Assembly: GCF_018408855.1 (NCBI RefSeq)
Contig: NZ_AP024322.1
Coordinates: forward strand, 1,922,001-1,986,000
Reading direction: 5' to 3'
Source: Caballeronia sp. NK8
GTDB taxonomy: Bacteria > Pseudomonadota > Gammaproteobacteria > Burkholderiales > Burkholderiaceae
Length of the DNA: 64,000 nucleotides
Numbering within the stretch: position 1 is the first letter of the stretch; every line of letters begins with the position of its first letter. The position numbers and the translations under genes were made by a program. This document shows positions 24,024 through 32,493 of this stretch, in pieces. A model generated the notes under the pieces. The model had not been told where the DNA came from. It saw only the letters and a list, made by a program, of their open reading frames with translations, and searched no databases.

Positions 24024-24472
24024 GTTCCGCTCTTGAAACGAAGGAAAACGAGTTCGCGCTGAAGGTCGTGCGCGCACTCGACGAAAACACGTCGAATATT
24101 CCGGCTGCCGCCGTCGACCGGTTGCGCGATGCGCGCCGCGTCGCGATCGCGCGCAAGAAGCCGGAGAAAGTGGCCGTCACGATGGCCGCGCCCGCGTTCA
24201 CGCCGGCCTTCGCCGGCGCGGGCGGAACGCTCACGACGGGCGAGTCCGGGGACGATCATCGTCCGAAGGGACTGCTCGCGCGGCTCGGCGGGCTCGGCCT
24301 CGCCTGGCCGCTCGCGGCGCTCATCATCGGACTGGCGGGCATCGCGTACTGGGAAGATCAGCAGCGCAAGGCGGAACTCGCCGAAATCGACGCGGCCATG
24401 ATGAGCGACAGCCTGCCGATCGACGCCTATCTCGATCACGGTTTCAACGCGTACCTGACGCGCAATCATTAA
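24020..24472 (+). CDS. DUF3619 single-pass membrane protein, possible anti-sigma factor
   Basis: Protein of 150 residues of unknown function, translationally coupled to the ECF sigma gene. A helical N-terminal half (ENEFALKVVRALDENTSN) precedes one membrane segment at about 92-110 (LGLAWPLAALIIGLAGIAYW) and the conserved tail motif DSLPIDAYLDHGF. Size, topology and coupling resemble anti-sigma factors such as RseA, but no anti-sigma domain is recognised. This role is inference. It is followed after 28 bases by the DUF3106 gene. Confidence 0.85.
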   Translation: MSSALETKENEFALKVVRALDENTSNIPAAAVDRLRDARRVAIARKKPEKVAVTMAAPAFTPAFAGAGGTLTTGESGDDHRPKGLLARLGGLGLAWPLAALIIGLAGIAYWEDQQRKAELAEIDAAMMSDSLPIDAYLDHGFNAYLTRNH

Positions 24473-24500
24473 GCACTGAATACAGCGGGGGAATTTTCGG

Positions 24501-25262
24501 GTGAGTTACAAGCGCGGTCTCGCGATTGTCTTTGGTTGCGCGATTGCGGGTCTGGTTGCGTTCGCCGCGACTTATCCGCGCTTTTATTCCACCGCCGCCA
24601 CGCCTTCGGCCGCCGCCGCGCCGAGCGGCGGTTCGGGCGCGGCTGTCGATGCGAGCGGCTCGCCGCTGTCCGCCTTGTCTTCCGAAAGCCCGCTCGCCTG
24701 GAGCCGTCTCACCGAAGCGCAGCACGCCGCGCTCGCGCCTTTCGCCACGCAGTGGGACTCTTTCTCCGACGAACGCAAGCAGAAGTGGCTGAAGATCGCG
24801 TCGCGGTTCCATCGGATGTCGCCCGAAGCGCAGAAGCATCTGCATCAGCGCATGGAGGAATGGGTGCGCCTCACGCCGGACCAGCGCAAGGTCGCGCGCG
24901 AAAACTATCAGGTATCCAAATCGGTGCCGCTGGAAAAGCGCGAAAAGGCGTGGGACGCCTATCAGAAGCTGTCCGAAGAACAGAAGAAGAAGCTTGCCGC
25001 GAGCGAGCACGTGCGCCGTCCGACCGTAGTCTCCGCGCCGCCCACGGGCAAAACCGAAGTGAAGGACATCAACCGCCTCGTCGCGGCGCGCGAGCAGGGG
25101 CATGCATCCGGACACGCGGAAGGCGGATCGGCCGTCGCACCCGCCGCGCCGGTCTCCGGCGTGCCGACGCAGCCCGCCATTCCCAACGCCGCGAGCATCG
25201 TGCCGGCCACGCCGATACCGGTGTCGCCGCAGCAGGCGCCCTCGATGTACAACGGCTCGTGA
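24501..25262 (+). CDS. DUF3106 secreted/envelope protein
   Basis: Envelope protein of unknown function, 253 residues, from a GTG start preceded by AGCGGGGGAA. The N-terminal hydrophobic segment (LAIVFGCAIAGLVAFAATY) acts as anchor or signal. The middle has the DUF3106 pattern of repeated short Trp/Leu helices (LTEAQHAALAPFATQW, ERKQKWLKIASRFHRMSPEAQ, RMEEWVRLTPDQRKVARENY), and a Pro/Ala tail follows. The same sigma-DUF3619-DUF3106-RDD order is familiar from Burkholderia genomes. Confidence 0.87.
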   Translation: MSYKRGLAIVFGCAIAGLVAFAATYPRFYSTAATPSAAAAPSGGSGAAVDASGSPLSALSSESPLAWSRLTEAQHAALAPFATQWDSFSDERKQKWLKIASRFHRMSPEAQKHLHQRMEEWVRLTPDQRKVARENYQVSKSVPLEKREKAWDAYQKLSEEQKKKLAASEHVRRPTVVSAPPTGKTEVKDINRLVAAREQGHASGHAEGGSAVAPAAPVSGVPTQPAIPNAASIVPATPIPVSPQQAPSMYNGS

Positions 25263-25780
25263 GCGCGCAGCCGGCAGTGCTCAGCGTCGATCCGATGCGC
25301 GCGCCCACGCTGCGCCGCCGCCTCGCGACGATGCTCTACGAGAGCGTGATACTTTTCGGCGTGGTGTTCCTCGCCGGCTATCTCTTCAGCACGCTCACGC
25401 AGCAACGCAACGGCCTCACGCATCACAACTGGCTGATGTCGTGGATTGGCATCGTGCTCGCGGCCTACTTCGTGTACTTCTGGACCCACGGCGGCCAGAC
25501 CCTGCCGATGAAAACCTGGCGCCTCAAGGTCGTCGACGCGCACGGCCAGCCGCTCGGAACGGGCCGCGCGCTAGCGCGTTACGCCCTCGCGTGGCTGTGG
25601 TTCCTGCCACCGCTCGCGTTGCATCCGCTCTTCTCCCTCGCCGTGCCGCAGACGCTCGCCGTCTTCGCGGCATGGGTCGCGCTGTGGGCCGCCGCCGCGT
25701 GGCTCGATCCGGCGCGTCAATTCCTCCATGACCGCCTCGCCGGCACACGCATCGTCGCCGCGCAACCTGTTGTCAAGTAA
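25259..25780 (+). CDS. RDD-family membrane protein
   Basis: Small polytopic membrane protein of 173 residues. GTG start overlaps the DUF3106 stop (GTGA). The RDD hallmark is visible: RRRLATMLYESVILFGVVF at the first helix, GGQTLPMKTWRLKVVDAHGQP in the loop, and LDPARQFLHDRLAGTRIV at the end, with about four hydrophobic segments. Specific function unknown; some RDD proteins are ion antiporters. Last gene of the sigma-factor operon. Confidence 0.87.
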   Translation: MSAQPAVLSVDPMRAPTLRRRLATMLYESVILFGVVFLAGYLFSTLTQQRNGLTHHNWLMSWIGIVLAAYFVYFWTHGGQTLPMKTWRLKVVDAHGQPLGTGRALARYALAWLWFLPPLALHPLFSLAVPQTLAVFAAWVALWAAAAWLDPARQFLHDRLAGTRIVAAQPVVK

Positions 25781-25820
25781 TAAGAACTTCTCGTGACTGT
25801 CACGGCTCGGTCACGGCCGC

Positions 25821-26798
25821 ATGGCGCAATGTGCATACCGAAACCCGATGCGCGAGCCAATGGCCTTCAACCCGTCAGCCCCGCCCTCTCCTTTCAGCCT
25901 TAGTCACAACGAACTGCGCGCCGGTCCTTTCGCACTGCGATCCGAGTCCAGGGAATCCCATGAGTCCGCGTCGACCGGCGCGCCCGTCCATCGCGACGAG
26001 CCCGCCGATTCCGGCGACGCGCCGCAGCGTTATCGCACGATCTGGCTCTCGGACATCCATCTCGGCTCGGGCGGCTGCCAGGCGAACTATCTCCTCGATT
26101 TCCTGCGCCATCACGAGTCGGAGTATCTGTATCTCGTCGGCGACATCATCGACGGATGGCAGTTGCGCAAGGGCTGGTTCTGGCCGCAGGCGCACAACGA
26201 CGTCGTGCAGAAAATCCTGCGCAAGGCGCGCAAGGGCACGCAGGTCATCTTCATCCCGGGCAATCACGACGAAGCCGCGCGCCAGTTCTGCGATCTCGCG
26301 TTCGGCGACATCCACGTGCGCGGCGAAGCCTTCCATACGACGCTCGCGGGCAAGCGTCTGTGGATCGTGCACGGCGATCTCTTCGACGGCGTGATCCAGC
26401 ACGCGAAATGGCTCGCCTATCTCGGCGACACCGCCTACACCGCCATCCTGCTGCTCAACCGCTGGTTCAATCGCGTGCGGTCGAAACTCGGCTTCAACTA
26501 CTGGTCGCTGTCGCAATACCTGAAGCATCAGGTGAAGAACGCGGTGAACTTCATCTCGCAGTTCGAGCGCGTGATGACCGACGAAGCGCGCCGCCGCGGC
26601 TGCGACGGCGTCGTGTGCGGGCATATCCACAAGGCCGAGATCCGCGACATCGACGGCATTCTCTACTGCAACGACGGCGACTGGGTCGAAAGTCTCTCGG
26701 CGCTCGTCGAGACCCATGACGGCGAACTGAAGATCGTCTACTGGACCGTGATGCGCTCGCCCGAAGCACATGCGGGCAAAGCGCGCGCGACCGTCTGA
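25821..26798 (+). CDS. Metallophosphoesterase, UDP-2,3-diacylglucosamine hydrolase-like
   Basis: Calcineurin-like phosphoesterase resembling LpxH relatives. The 325 residues hold motifs in order: LSDIHLG, VGDIIDGW, IPGNHDE, IVHGDLFD and VCGHIHKAEI. The first 70 residues are disordered and Ser/Pro-rich, so the true start may be one of the later ATGs (25849 or 25861). It is followed by a GT4 glycosyltransferase and DgkA, pointing to an envelope lipid or glycolipid role rather than the essential lipid A step itself. Confidence 0.85.
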   Translation: MAQCAYRNPMREPMAFNPSAPPSPFSLSHNELRAGPFALRSESRESHESASTGAPVHRDEPADSGDAPQRYRTIWLSDIHLGSGGCQANYLLDFLRHHESEYLYLVGDIIDGWQLRKGWFWPQAHNDVVQKILRKARKGTQVIFIPGNHDEAARQFCDLAFGDIHVRGEAFHTTLAGKRLWIVHGDLFDGVIQHAKWLAYLGDTAYTAILLLNRWFNRVRSKLGFNYWSLSQYLKHQVKNAVNFISQFERVMTDEARRRGCDGVVCGHIHKAEIRDIDGILYCNDGDWVESLSALVETHDGELKIVYWTVMRSPEAHAGKARATV

Positions 26799-26827
26799 AT
26801 TCCGAACGAACCACGGGGCCAAAGCCG

Positions 26828-27859
26828 ATGAAAATCATGATCGTTACCGACGCATGGGAGCCGCAGGTCAACGGCGTCGTGCGTACGCTCACGCAAACCA
26901 CGAAGGAGCTCACCGCGCTCGGACATCGCGTGGAGTTGCTCACGCCGCTCGAATTCAGGACGATCCCTTGCCCGACCTATCCGGAGATTCGCCTGTCGCT
27001 GATGCCGGGCCGGCGCGTCGCCGAGCGTATCGACGCATTCGCGCCGGATGCGTTGCACATCGCCACCGAAGGGCCGCTCGGGCTCGCCGCGCGCTCGTAT
27101 GCGCTGCGCCACAAGCTGCCCTTCACGACCGCGTATCACACGCGCTTTCCCGAGTACGTGAACGCGCGCTTCGGCATTCCGCTCGCGATGACGTATCGCT
27201 TCCTGCACTGGTTCCACAAGAACTCGCAGGCGGTGATGGCGCCGACGCCCGTCGTCAAAAGCGATCTTGAACGCTACGGCTTCACCAACGTCGTGCTGTG
27301 GACGCGCGGCGTCGATCTCGACATCTTCCATCCGATGGAGTCGAAGGTGCTCAACACCGCCCGGCCGATTTTTCTGTATGTCGGGCGCGTGGCGGTCGAG
27401 AAGAACGTCGAGGCATTTCTGAAGCTCGATCTGCCCGGCTCGAAGTGGGTCGCGGGCGAAGGTCCGGCGCTCGCGGAACTGAAGTCGCGCTACACGAACG
27501 TCAACTATCTCGGCGTGCTGTCGCAGCCGGAACTGGCGAAGGTCTATGCGGCGGCGGACGTCTTCGTGTTCCCCAGCCGCACCGATACCTTCGGCCTGGT
27601 TCTGCTCGAAGCGATGGCTTGCGGCACGCCGGTCGCGGCGTACCCGGTGACGGGCCCGATCGATGTGCTCGGCGCGAACGGCCCGGGCGCGCTTCACGAC
27701 GATCTGCGCGAAGCCTGCCTGCACGCGCTGAAGATCGAGCGCGCGGACGCCCGCGCATGGGCCGAACGTTTCTCGTGGCGCGCCGCATCGGAGCAATTCG
27801 CGTCGCACTTGCGGCAGTTCGGTCCGCGCGCCGCGAGTTCCGACCGGGCGGCCGCATGA
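26828..27859 (+). CDS. GT4-family glycosyltransferase
   Basis: GT-B glycosyltransferase, 343 residues, probably transferring a hexose to a lipid acceptor. The start is MKIMIVTDAWEPQVNGVVRT, typical of MgtA/PimB-like enzymes. YHTRFPEYVNARFG follows, with the C-terminal nucleotide-sugar signature VFPSRTDTFGLVLLEAMACG (EX7E type). It starts 29 bases after the metallophosphoesterase and overlaps dgkA by ATGA. Acceptor and donor cannot be read from sequence. Confidence 0.9.
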   Translation: MKIMIVTDAWEPQVNGVVRTLTQTTKELTALGHRVELLTPLEFRTIPCPTYPEIRLSLMPGRRVAERIDAFAPDALHIATEGPLGLAARSYALRHKLPFTTAYHTRFPEYVNARFGIPLAMTYRFLHWFHKNSQAVMAPTPVVKSDLERYGFTNVVLWTRGVDLDIFHPMESKVLNTARPIFLYVGRVAVEKNVEAFLKLDLPGSKWVAGEGPALAELKSRYTNVNYLGVLSQPELAKVYAAADVFVFPSRTDTFGLVLLEAMACGTPVAAYPVTGPIDVLGANGPGALHDDLREACLHALKIERADARAWAERFSWRAASEQFASHLRQFGPRAASSDRAAA

Positions 27860-28422
27860 CGCGACGCGCCGTCGCGCAGGAACGAGCCGAAGCGAATCCG
27901 CGCGCCGGAGCGCCCGCGGCGGCTCGCGCGCGCGATCCCTTCGACGACGACCCCGAAGACATCGACGAAACACCTGCTCAACCGGCCGAGCCGCTCGGCC
28001 CGGACGATCTGCCCTTCAACCCCTACAAGGGCAACCGCGGCTTCACCCGCGCCTGGCACGCGATGAAGAATTCGCTCTACGGCTTTCGCGTCGCGATTCG
28101 CGAGGAAAGCGCGTTCCGTCAGGAGCTGACGCTCGCGGCGATCCTGTTGCCGTGCGGCCTCATCGTGCCGGTCGCGCCGGTCGAGCGCGCGGCGCTGATC
28201 GCGTCGGTGCTGCTGGTGCTCATCGTCGAATTGCTCAATTCGAGCGTCGAGGCAGCCATCGACCGCATTTCGCTCGAACGTCACGAACTGTCGAAGCGGG
28301 CGAAGGATTTCGGCAGCGCCGCGGTCATGGTCGCGCTCGGCGTGTGCGTCATCACGTGGGGCTTGATTTTGTGGCCGCTGGCATCGCCGCTTGCATCCGT
28401 CTGGCTCGCGCGTATCTTATAA
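27856..28422 (+). CDS. dgkA: Diacylglycerol kinase (prokaryotic DgkA type)
   Basis: Integral membrane kinase that recycles diacylglycerol to phosphatidic acid. Three membrane helices and the family motifs AIREESAFRQELTLA and LLVLIVELLNSSVEAAIDRIS are present. At 188 residues it is longer than the usual ~120, because of an extra N-terminal acidic/Pro-rich extension (about 1-65: DPFDDDPEDIDETPAQPAEP). The start is fixed by the ATGA overlap with the glycosyltransferase gene. Confidence 0.93.
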   Translation: MTRRAVAQERAEANPRAGAPAAARARDPFDDDPEDIDETPAQPAEPLGPDDLPFNPYKGNRGFTRAWHAMKNSLYGFRVAIREESAFRQELTLAAILLPCGLIVPVAPVERAALIASVLLVLIVELLNSSVEAAIDRISLERHELSKRAKDFGSAAVMVALGVCVITWGLILWPLASPLASVWLARIL

Positions 28423-28548
28423 ACGAGAACGGCCGCGCGCAAAGCCCGCAGCCGTGCCGCCGAACGACCGGTTTATAATCGTCCGACATTCTCAAAAATA
28501 GCAACTGACGCGGCCGCGCGAGCGCTCATCCCGAGCCCCCGCTGCCCG

Positions 28549-29289
28549 ATGCCAAGGTCGGACGACATGGAAGCCAAACCACCCCGCCGCACCCGCGAAC
28601 GGATACTCGAGCTGTCGCTGAAGTTGTTCAACGATATCGGCGAGCCTAACGTCACCACGACGACGATCGCCGAAGAGATGGAAATCAGTCCAGGTAACCT
28701 GTACTACCATTTCCGCAACAAAGACGACATCATCAACAGCATCTTCGCGCAGTTCGAGCAGCAGATTCAGAAGCGTCTGCGCTTTCCGGACGATCATCGC
28801 CCGACGATCGACGAGATGTGGTCGTATCTGCAATACATGGCGGATTTCCTCTGGACTTACCGCTTCCTGTATCGCGACCTGAACGACCTGCTCGCGCGCA
28901 ACCGCACGCTCGAAACGCACTTCAAGCAGATCATCACGCACAAGGTGCATTTCGCGAGCCAGTTGTGCGAGGCGCTCGTGGCCGATCAGGAAATGGTCGC
29001 GACGCCCGACGAGATCAAGGTGATCGCGACGAACATCGGCGTGATCGCCACGTACTGGCTTTCGTACCAGTACGTGATGAATCCGCGCAAGTACAACGAT
29101 CAGGAAGCGATCCGCGCGGAGCTGCATCAGGCGAGCCTGCACATCATCTCGATCATGGCGCCGTATCTGCGCGGGCGTTCGCGTCAACTGTTCGACGACC
29201 TCGTTTCAGGTAAGCTGCCGAAGCGCGAATATGCGGACTTTTTGCCGCCGCGCGACGATGCAAAGACCGAAACAAAGGATTCCAGATAA
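28549..29289 (+). CDS. TetR/AcrR-family transcriptional regulator
   Basis: DNA-binding repressor type. The N-terminal HTH is RTRERILELSLKLFNDIGEPN...TTTIAEEMEISPGNLYYHFRNKDDI, with recognition helix at SPGNLYYHF. The rest is an all-helical ligand/dimer domain with no recognisable ligand pocket. A later ATG at 28567 (MEAKPPRR) is an equally plausible start. A TATAAT box lies at 28474-28479. The downstream LOG-family gene starts directly after the stop. Confidence 0.9.
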   Translation: MPRSDDMEAKPPRRTRERILELSLKLFNDIGEPNVTTTTIAEEMEISPGNLYYHFRNKDDIINSIFAQFEQQIQKRLRFPDDHRPTIDEMWSYLQYMADFLWTYRFLYRDLNDLLARNRTLETHFKQIITHKVHFASQLCEALVADQEMVATPDEIKVIATNIGVIATYWLSYQYVMNPRKYNDQEAIRAELHQASLHIISIMAPYLRGRSRQLFDDLVSGKLPKREYADFLPPRDDAKTETKDSR

Positions 29290-29874
29290 ATGAAGGCAGT
29301 GTGTGTCTATTGCGGCTCCTCCAACGGAGCCCGCCCCGTCTATGCGGAAGCGGCCAAGGCGTTCGGCCGCGCGCTGGTTCAGAACAACCTCTCGCTGGTC
29401 TACGGCGGCGGCCGCGTCGGCCTGATGGGACTGATCGCCGATGAAGTGCTCGCCGCCGGCGGGCGCGCGGTCGGCGTGATTCCCGAATTGCTGCTCGCGA
29501 AGGAAGTCGGCCATACCGATCTCACCGAACTGCACGTCGTACCCGACATGCACGAACGCAAAAAGAAGATGGCCGATCTCTCCGATGCGTTCGTCGCGAT
29601 GCCGGGCGGCGTCGGCACGTTCGAGGAGTTTTTCGAGGTGTACACGTGGGCGCAGCTCGGCTATCACCAGAAGCCGGTCGGTCTGCTCGACGTGAACGGC
29701 TACTTCGATCCGCTTCTGGCGATGCTGCGGCATACCGTCGAAGAAGGCTTCATGCGCGAGCCGTATCTGGATCTCATCCAGGTCGCAGCCGAACCCGCCG
29801 AGATGATCGACAAACTCGCGCGCTACGTTCCGCCCGCAAACGACAAGTGGTCCGAAAAACGCAACGCCGTCTGA
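29290..29874 (+). CDS. LOG-family nucleoside 5'-monophosphate phosphoribohydrolase (TIGR00730)
   Basis: Rossmann-fold enzyme that cleaves the N-glycosidic bond of nucleotides, in plants releasing active cytokinins. It is 194 residues. Signature motifs are VYCGSSNGARP, YGGGRVGLMGLIADEVLAAGG, HERKKKMADLSDAF and PGGVGTFEEFFE (the PGGxGTxxE motif). The ATG lies on the base after the TetR stop. Actual substrate in this organism is unknown; LOG proteins are often mis-annotated as lysine decarboxylases. Confidence 0.93.
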   Translation: MKAVCVYCGSSNGARPVYAEAAKAFGRALVQNNLSLVYGGGRVGLMGLIADEVLAAGGRAVGVIPELLLAKEVGHTDLTELHVVPDMHERKKKMADLSDAFVAMPGGVGTFEEFFEVYTWAQLGYHQKPVGLLDVNGYFDPLLAMLRHTVEEGFMREPYLDLIQVAAEPAEMIDKLARYVPPANDKWSEKRNAV

Positions 29875-29884
29875 GGAACAGCGC

Positions 29885-30631
29885 ATGTCCAAAGTCATCC
29901 TGATTACCGGTGCAAGCCGCGGCATCGGCCGCTCGGCTGCGGTGCTCGCGGGCGCGCGCGGCTGGTCCGTCGGCGTGAACTATGCGTCGAACGCAGCCGC
30001 CGCCGATGAAACCGTCGCGGCGGTCGAGGCTGCCGGCGGCAAGGCCATCGCCATTCACGGCGACGTGAGCGACGAAGCCGCGATCATCGCGATGTTCGAC
30101 GCGACCGAGCAAGCCTTCGGCAAGCTCGATGGCGTCGTGAACAACGCGGGCATCGTCGCGCCCGGCTCCAGGCTCGCGGATATGGACATCGCGCGCATGA
30201 AGCGAATCTTCGACATCAATGTGCTCGGCGCGTATCTGTGCGCGCGCGAGGCGGCGCGGCGCATGTCGACTTCGCGCGGCGGCAAGGGTGGGTCGCTGGT
30301 GAACGTGTCGTCGGCGGCGGCGCGGCTGGGCGGTCCCGGCGAATATGTCGACTACGCGGGGTCCAAGGGCGCGATCGATACCTTGACCATCGGGCTGTCG
30401 AAGGAACTCGGGCCCGAAGGCGTGCGCGTGAACGCGATTCGCCCCGGACTCATCGATACCGACATCCACGCGAGCGGCGGCAAGCCGGATCGCGCGCACG
30501 TGCTCGGCGTGCAGACGCCGATCGGACGCGCGGGCACGGCTGATGAAGTCGGCGAGTCGATCGTGTGGCTGCTGTCGGATGCGTCGTCGTATGTGTCGGG
30601 GGCGATTCTGGATGTGGCGGGCGGACGGTAG
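29885..30631 (+). CDS. SDR-family NAD(P)-dependent oxidoreductase
   Basis: Classical short-chain dehydrogenase, 248 residues. The cofactor motif is TGASRGIG, structural motif NNAG, catalytic Ser in VNVSSAAARLG, and YxxxK in YVDYAGSKGA. IRPGLIDTDIHASGG and the C-terminal YVSGAILDVAGGR are common in sugar/acyl SDRs. Substrate unknown. It starts 10 bases after the LOG gene and converges on the DUF924 gene. Confidence 0.93.
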   Translation: MSKVILITGASRGIGRSAAVLAGARGWSVGVNYASNAAAADETVAAVEAAGGKAIAIHGDVSDEAAIIAMFDATEQAFGKLDGVVNNAGIVAPGSRLADMDIARMKRIFDINVLGAYLCAREAARRMSTSRGGKGGSLVNVSSAAARLGGPGEYVDYAGSKGAIDTLTIGLSKELGPEGVRVNAIRPGLIDTDIHASGGKPDRAHVLGVQTPIGRAGTADEVGESIVWLLSDASSYVSGAILDVAGGR

Positions 30632-30648
30632 CGTTCGGGACGGCGGGC

Positions 30649-31227
30649 TCAAAACCCGCCGTGCTTCGCCAGCCACGCTTCCTCATCGGCCAGCATCTCC
30701 CGCCCCAGAATCCGGTTGCGATGCGGAAAGCGCCCGAAGCGTTCGATGACCTCCGCGTGCTCCAGCGCCGATTCGTAGAAACTCGAAATACCCGTCTCGT
30801 CTTTCAGTTTTCCGAAGAGTCGCAACGACTCCCGCTGGCTTTCGGGCGCTTCATCATGCTCGAACGGCATATAGGCGAACGCGCGATGATACGCGCTCGG
30901 GAGACGTATATCGTCGCCCCGCTCCACCAGCGTCTTCGCCAGCGCCAGCGCGCGGCCATCGCCCGCAAACGCGCGCGGCGTGTTCCGATAACAATTGCGC
31001 GATAGTTGATCGAGCAGCACGATCAGCGCGAGCGCGCCGAGCGGCGTGCGCTCCCAATCCTGCAAACCGCCCGCGTGCGCCGCTTCGAGCAACGCGCCGA
31101 AGCTTTCGGCAAGCAGCGAATCGAAAGCGCGTTTCTTGCGCCACCACAATTTGCGATCCGCTCCGAACTCCGCAGAACCCGGCTCGCCGAACCAGAGATC
31201 GAGCACGGCCTGCGCGCGCGGGTCCAT
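30649..31227 (-). CDS. DUF924 family protein
   Basis: Soluble helical protein of 192 residues, function unknown (TPR-like fold in family structures). The start MDPRAQAVLDLWFG is chosen because it follows AlaX by 2 bases and begins with the conserved VLDFWFG-type motif. Other conserved blocks are LALIVLLDQLSRNCYRNTPRAFAGD, here read as the LDQLSRNCYR core, AFAYMPFEHDE and RFGRFPHRNRILGR. It is coupled with the tRNA-editing gene upstream. Confidence 0.92.
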   Translation of the reverse strand: MDPRAQAVLDLWFGEPGSAEFGADRKLWWRKKRAFDSLLAESFGALLEAAHAGGLQDWERTPLGALALIVLLDQLSRNCYRNTPRAFAGDGRALALAKTLVERGDDIRLPSAYHRAFAYMPFEHDEAPESQRESLRLFGKLKDETGISSFYESALEHAEVIERFGRFPHRNRILGREMLADEEAWLAKHGGF

Positions 31228-31229
31228 GC

Positions 31230-31961
31230 TCAGACCAGTTCCAGCACGAGCCGCCGCGTGCGCGCGCTCTTCTTCTCCAGCTTCGCGATGCGCAGCGCGC
31301 CGATCTCGCCGGTGTTGCGCACATGTGTGCCGCCGCACGGCTGCAGATCCACGTTCTCGATGCGCAACAGGCGCACGCGGCCGAGGCCCATCGGCGGTTT
31401 CACGCTCATCGTGCGGACGAGTTCGGGGCGCGCGGCCATTTCGTCGTCGGTGATCCATTCGGTCTGCACGTCGTGCGCGCCGCCGATCAATGCGTTCAGC
31501 TTCGCTTCGACGGCTTCGCGTTCGATCGGTTCGACCGTCGCCAGATCGAGGCGCGCGTAATCGGTGGTGATGCTGCAGCCGTCGACCGGAAACGGCAGCA
31601 CGGCGCAGATCAGATGGCTCGCTGTATGCAGCCGCATATGCCGATACCGCCGCGCCCAGTCGATCTCCGCGCTCACCGTGTCGCCAACCGCGAGTTTCGC
31701 CAGCGCGTCGTCCTGACCCGGCGCGGGCACATGCACCGCGTCATCCGGCGTCGCGCCTTCGAACTTCGCCTTGCGCGTATCGGCGATCGCGATGACCGTG
31801 CCGTCCGCCAGCGTCAACGTGCCCGCGTCGGCGGCCTGGCCGCCGCCGAGCGGATAGAACACGGTCTGATCGAGGTGAATGCCCTGCTCGTCGATTGCGG
31901 TGACGGTCGCGTCGCAACGCGTCAGATAGGCGTCCTCGCGAAAGAGTGCGCGTGTGCTCAT
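31230..31961 (-). CDS. Alanyl-tRNA editing protein (AlaX)
   Basis: Free-standing trans-editing hydrolase that deacylates mischarged Ser- or Gly-tRNA-Ala. The 243 residues have the AlaRS second additional domain. The metal ligands sit in RLHTASHLI (HxxxH) and CGGTHVRNTGEIG, as in AlaRS editing sites. FYPLGGGQAADAG at the N-terminus marks the longer AlaX-II-like form. Confidence 0.93.
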   Translation of the reverse strand: MSTRALFREDAYLTRCDATVTAIDEQGIHLDQTVFYPLGGGQAADAGTLTLADGTVIAIADTRKAKFEGATPDDAVHVPAPGQDDALAKLAVGDTVSAEIDWARRYRHMRLHTASHLICAVLPFPVDGCSITTDYARLDLATVEPIEREAVEAKLNALIGGAHDVQTEWITDDEMAARPELVRTMSVKPPMGLGRVRLLRIENVDLQPCGGTHVRNTGEIGALRIAKLEKKSARTRRLVLELV

Positions 31962-32055
31962 GTCGGTGATTCCTTGTGTTGCGGGGAGTTGAGACGATTC
32001 CTCGACGATGATGCACCACGCGCGTCATGCGTGAACCGATACAAAACCCAGTGTT

Positions 32056-32478
32056 TCAACCGGGACGGTTGCGCATCCAGTCGGCGGTGTCGAAGAAGGA
32101 TGTCAGAAGACGCTCGCGCACGGATTCTTCGATGCCGACGTCTTCCATCGCCCAGGCCATGCAGCGCAGCCATTGATCGCGCTCGGTCGACGCGATCGCG
32201 AACGGCAGATGCCGCGCCCGCAAACGCGGATGCCCGAAGCGGCTGATGTAATGATCCGGGCCGCCCATCCAGCCGCACAGGAACCAGAACGTCTTGTCGC
32301 GCGAATTGTCGAGCGTCGGCGGATGCAGCGCGCGGATGCCCGCGAATTCGGGCTCGAGATCCATCAGGTCGTAGAAACGATCGACCATCGCGCGCAGGCG
32401 TTCCTCGCCGCCGATCAGTTCGAAGGCGGTCGGCTTCTGGGCTTCGTCGTCGGAAGGAGATTGATTTGCTTCGGTCAT
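32056..32478 (-). CDS. Group II truncated hemoglobin
   Basis: Heme protein of 140 residues with the 2-on-2 globin fold, probably for O2/NO or redox chemistry. GGEERLRAMVDRFYDLMD matches helices A-B, FWFLCGWMGGPDHYISRFGHP the E helix region, and ARHLPFAI contains the proximal histidine. A conserved Trp (DQWLRCMAWAM) marks group II. It lies 15 bases after the ABC permease stop on the same strand. Confidence 0.93.
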   Translation of the reverse strand: MTEANQSPSDDEAQKPTAFELIGGEERLRAMVDRFYDLMDLEPEFAGIRALHPPTLDNSRDKTFWFLCGWMGGPDHYISRFGHPRLRARHLPFAIASTERDQWLRCMAWAMEDVGIEESVRERLLTSFFDTADWMRNRPG

Positions 32479-32493
32479 GGCTCAAACAAAAAA

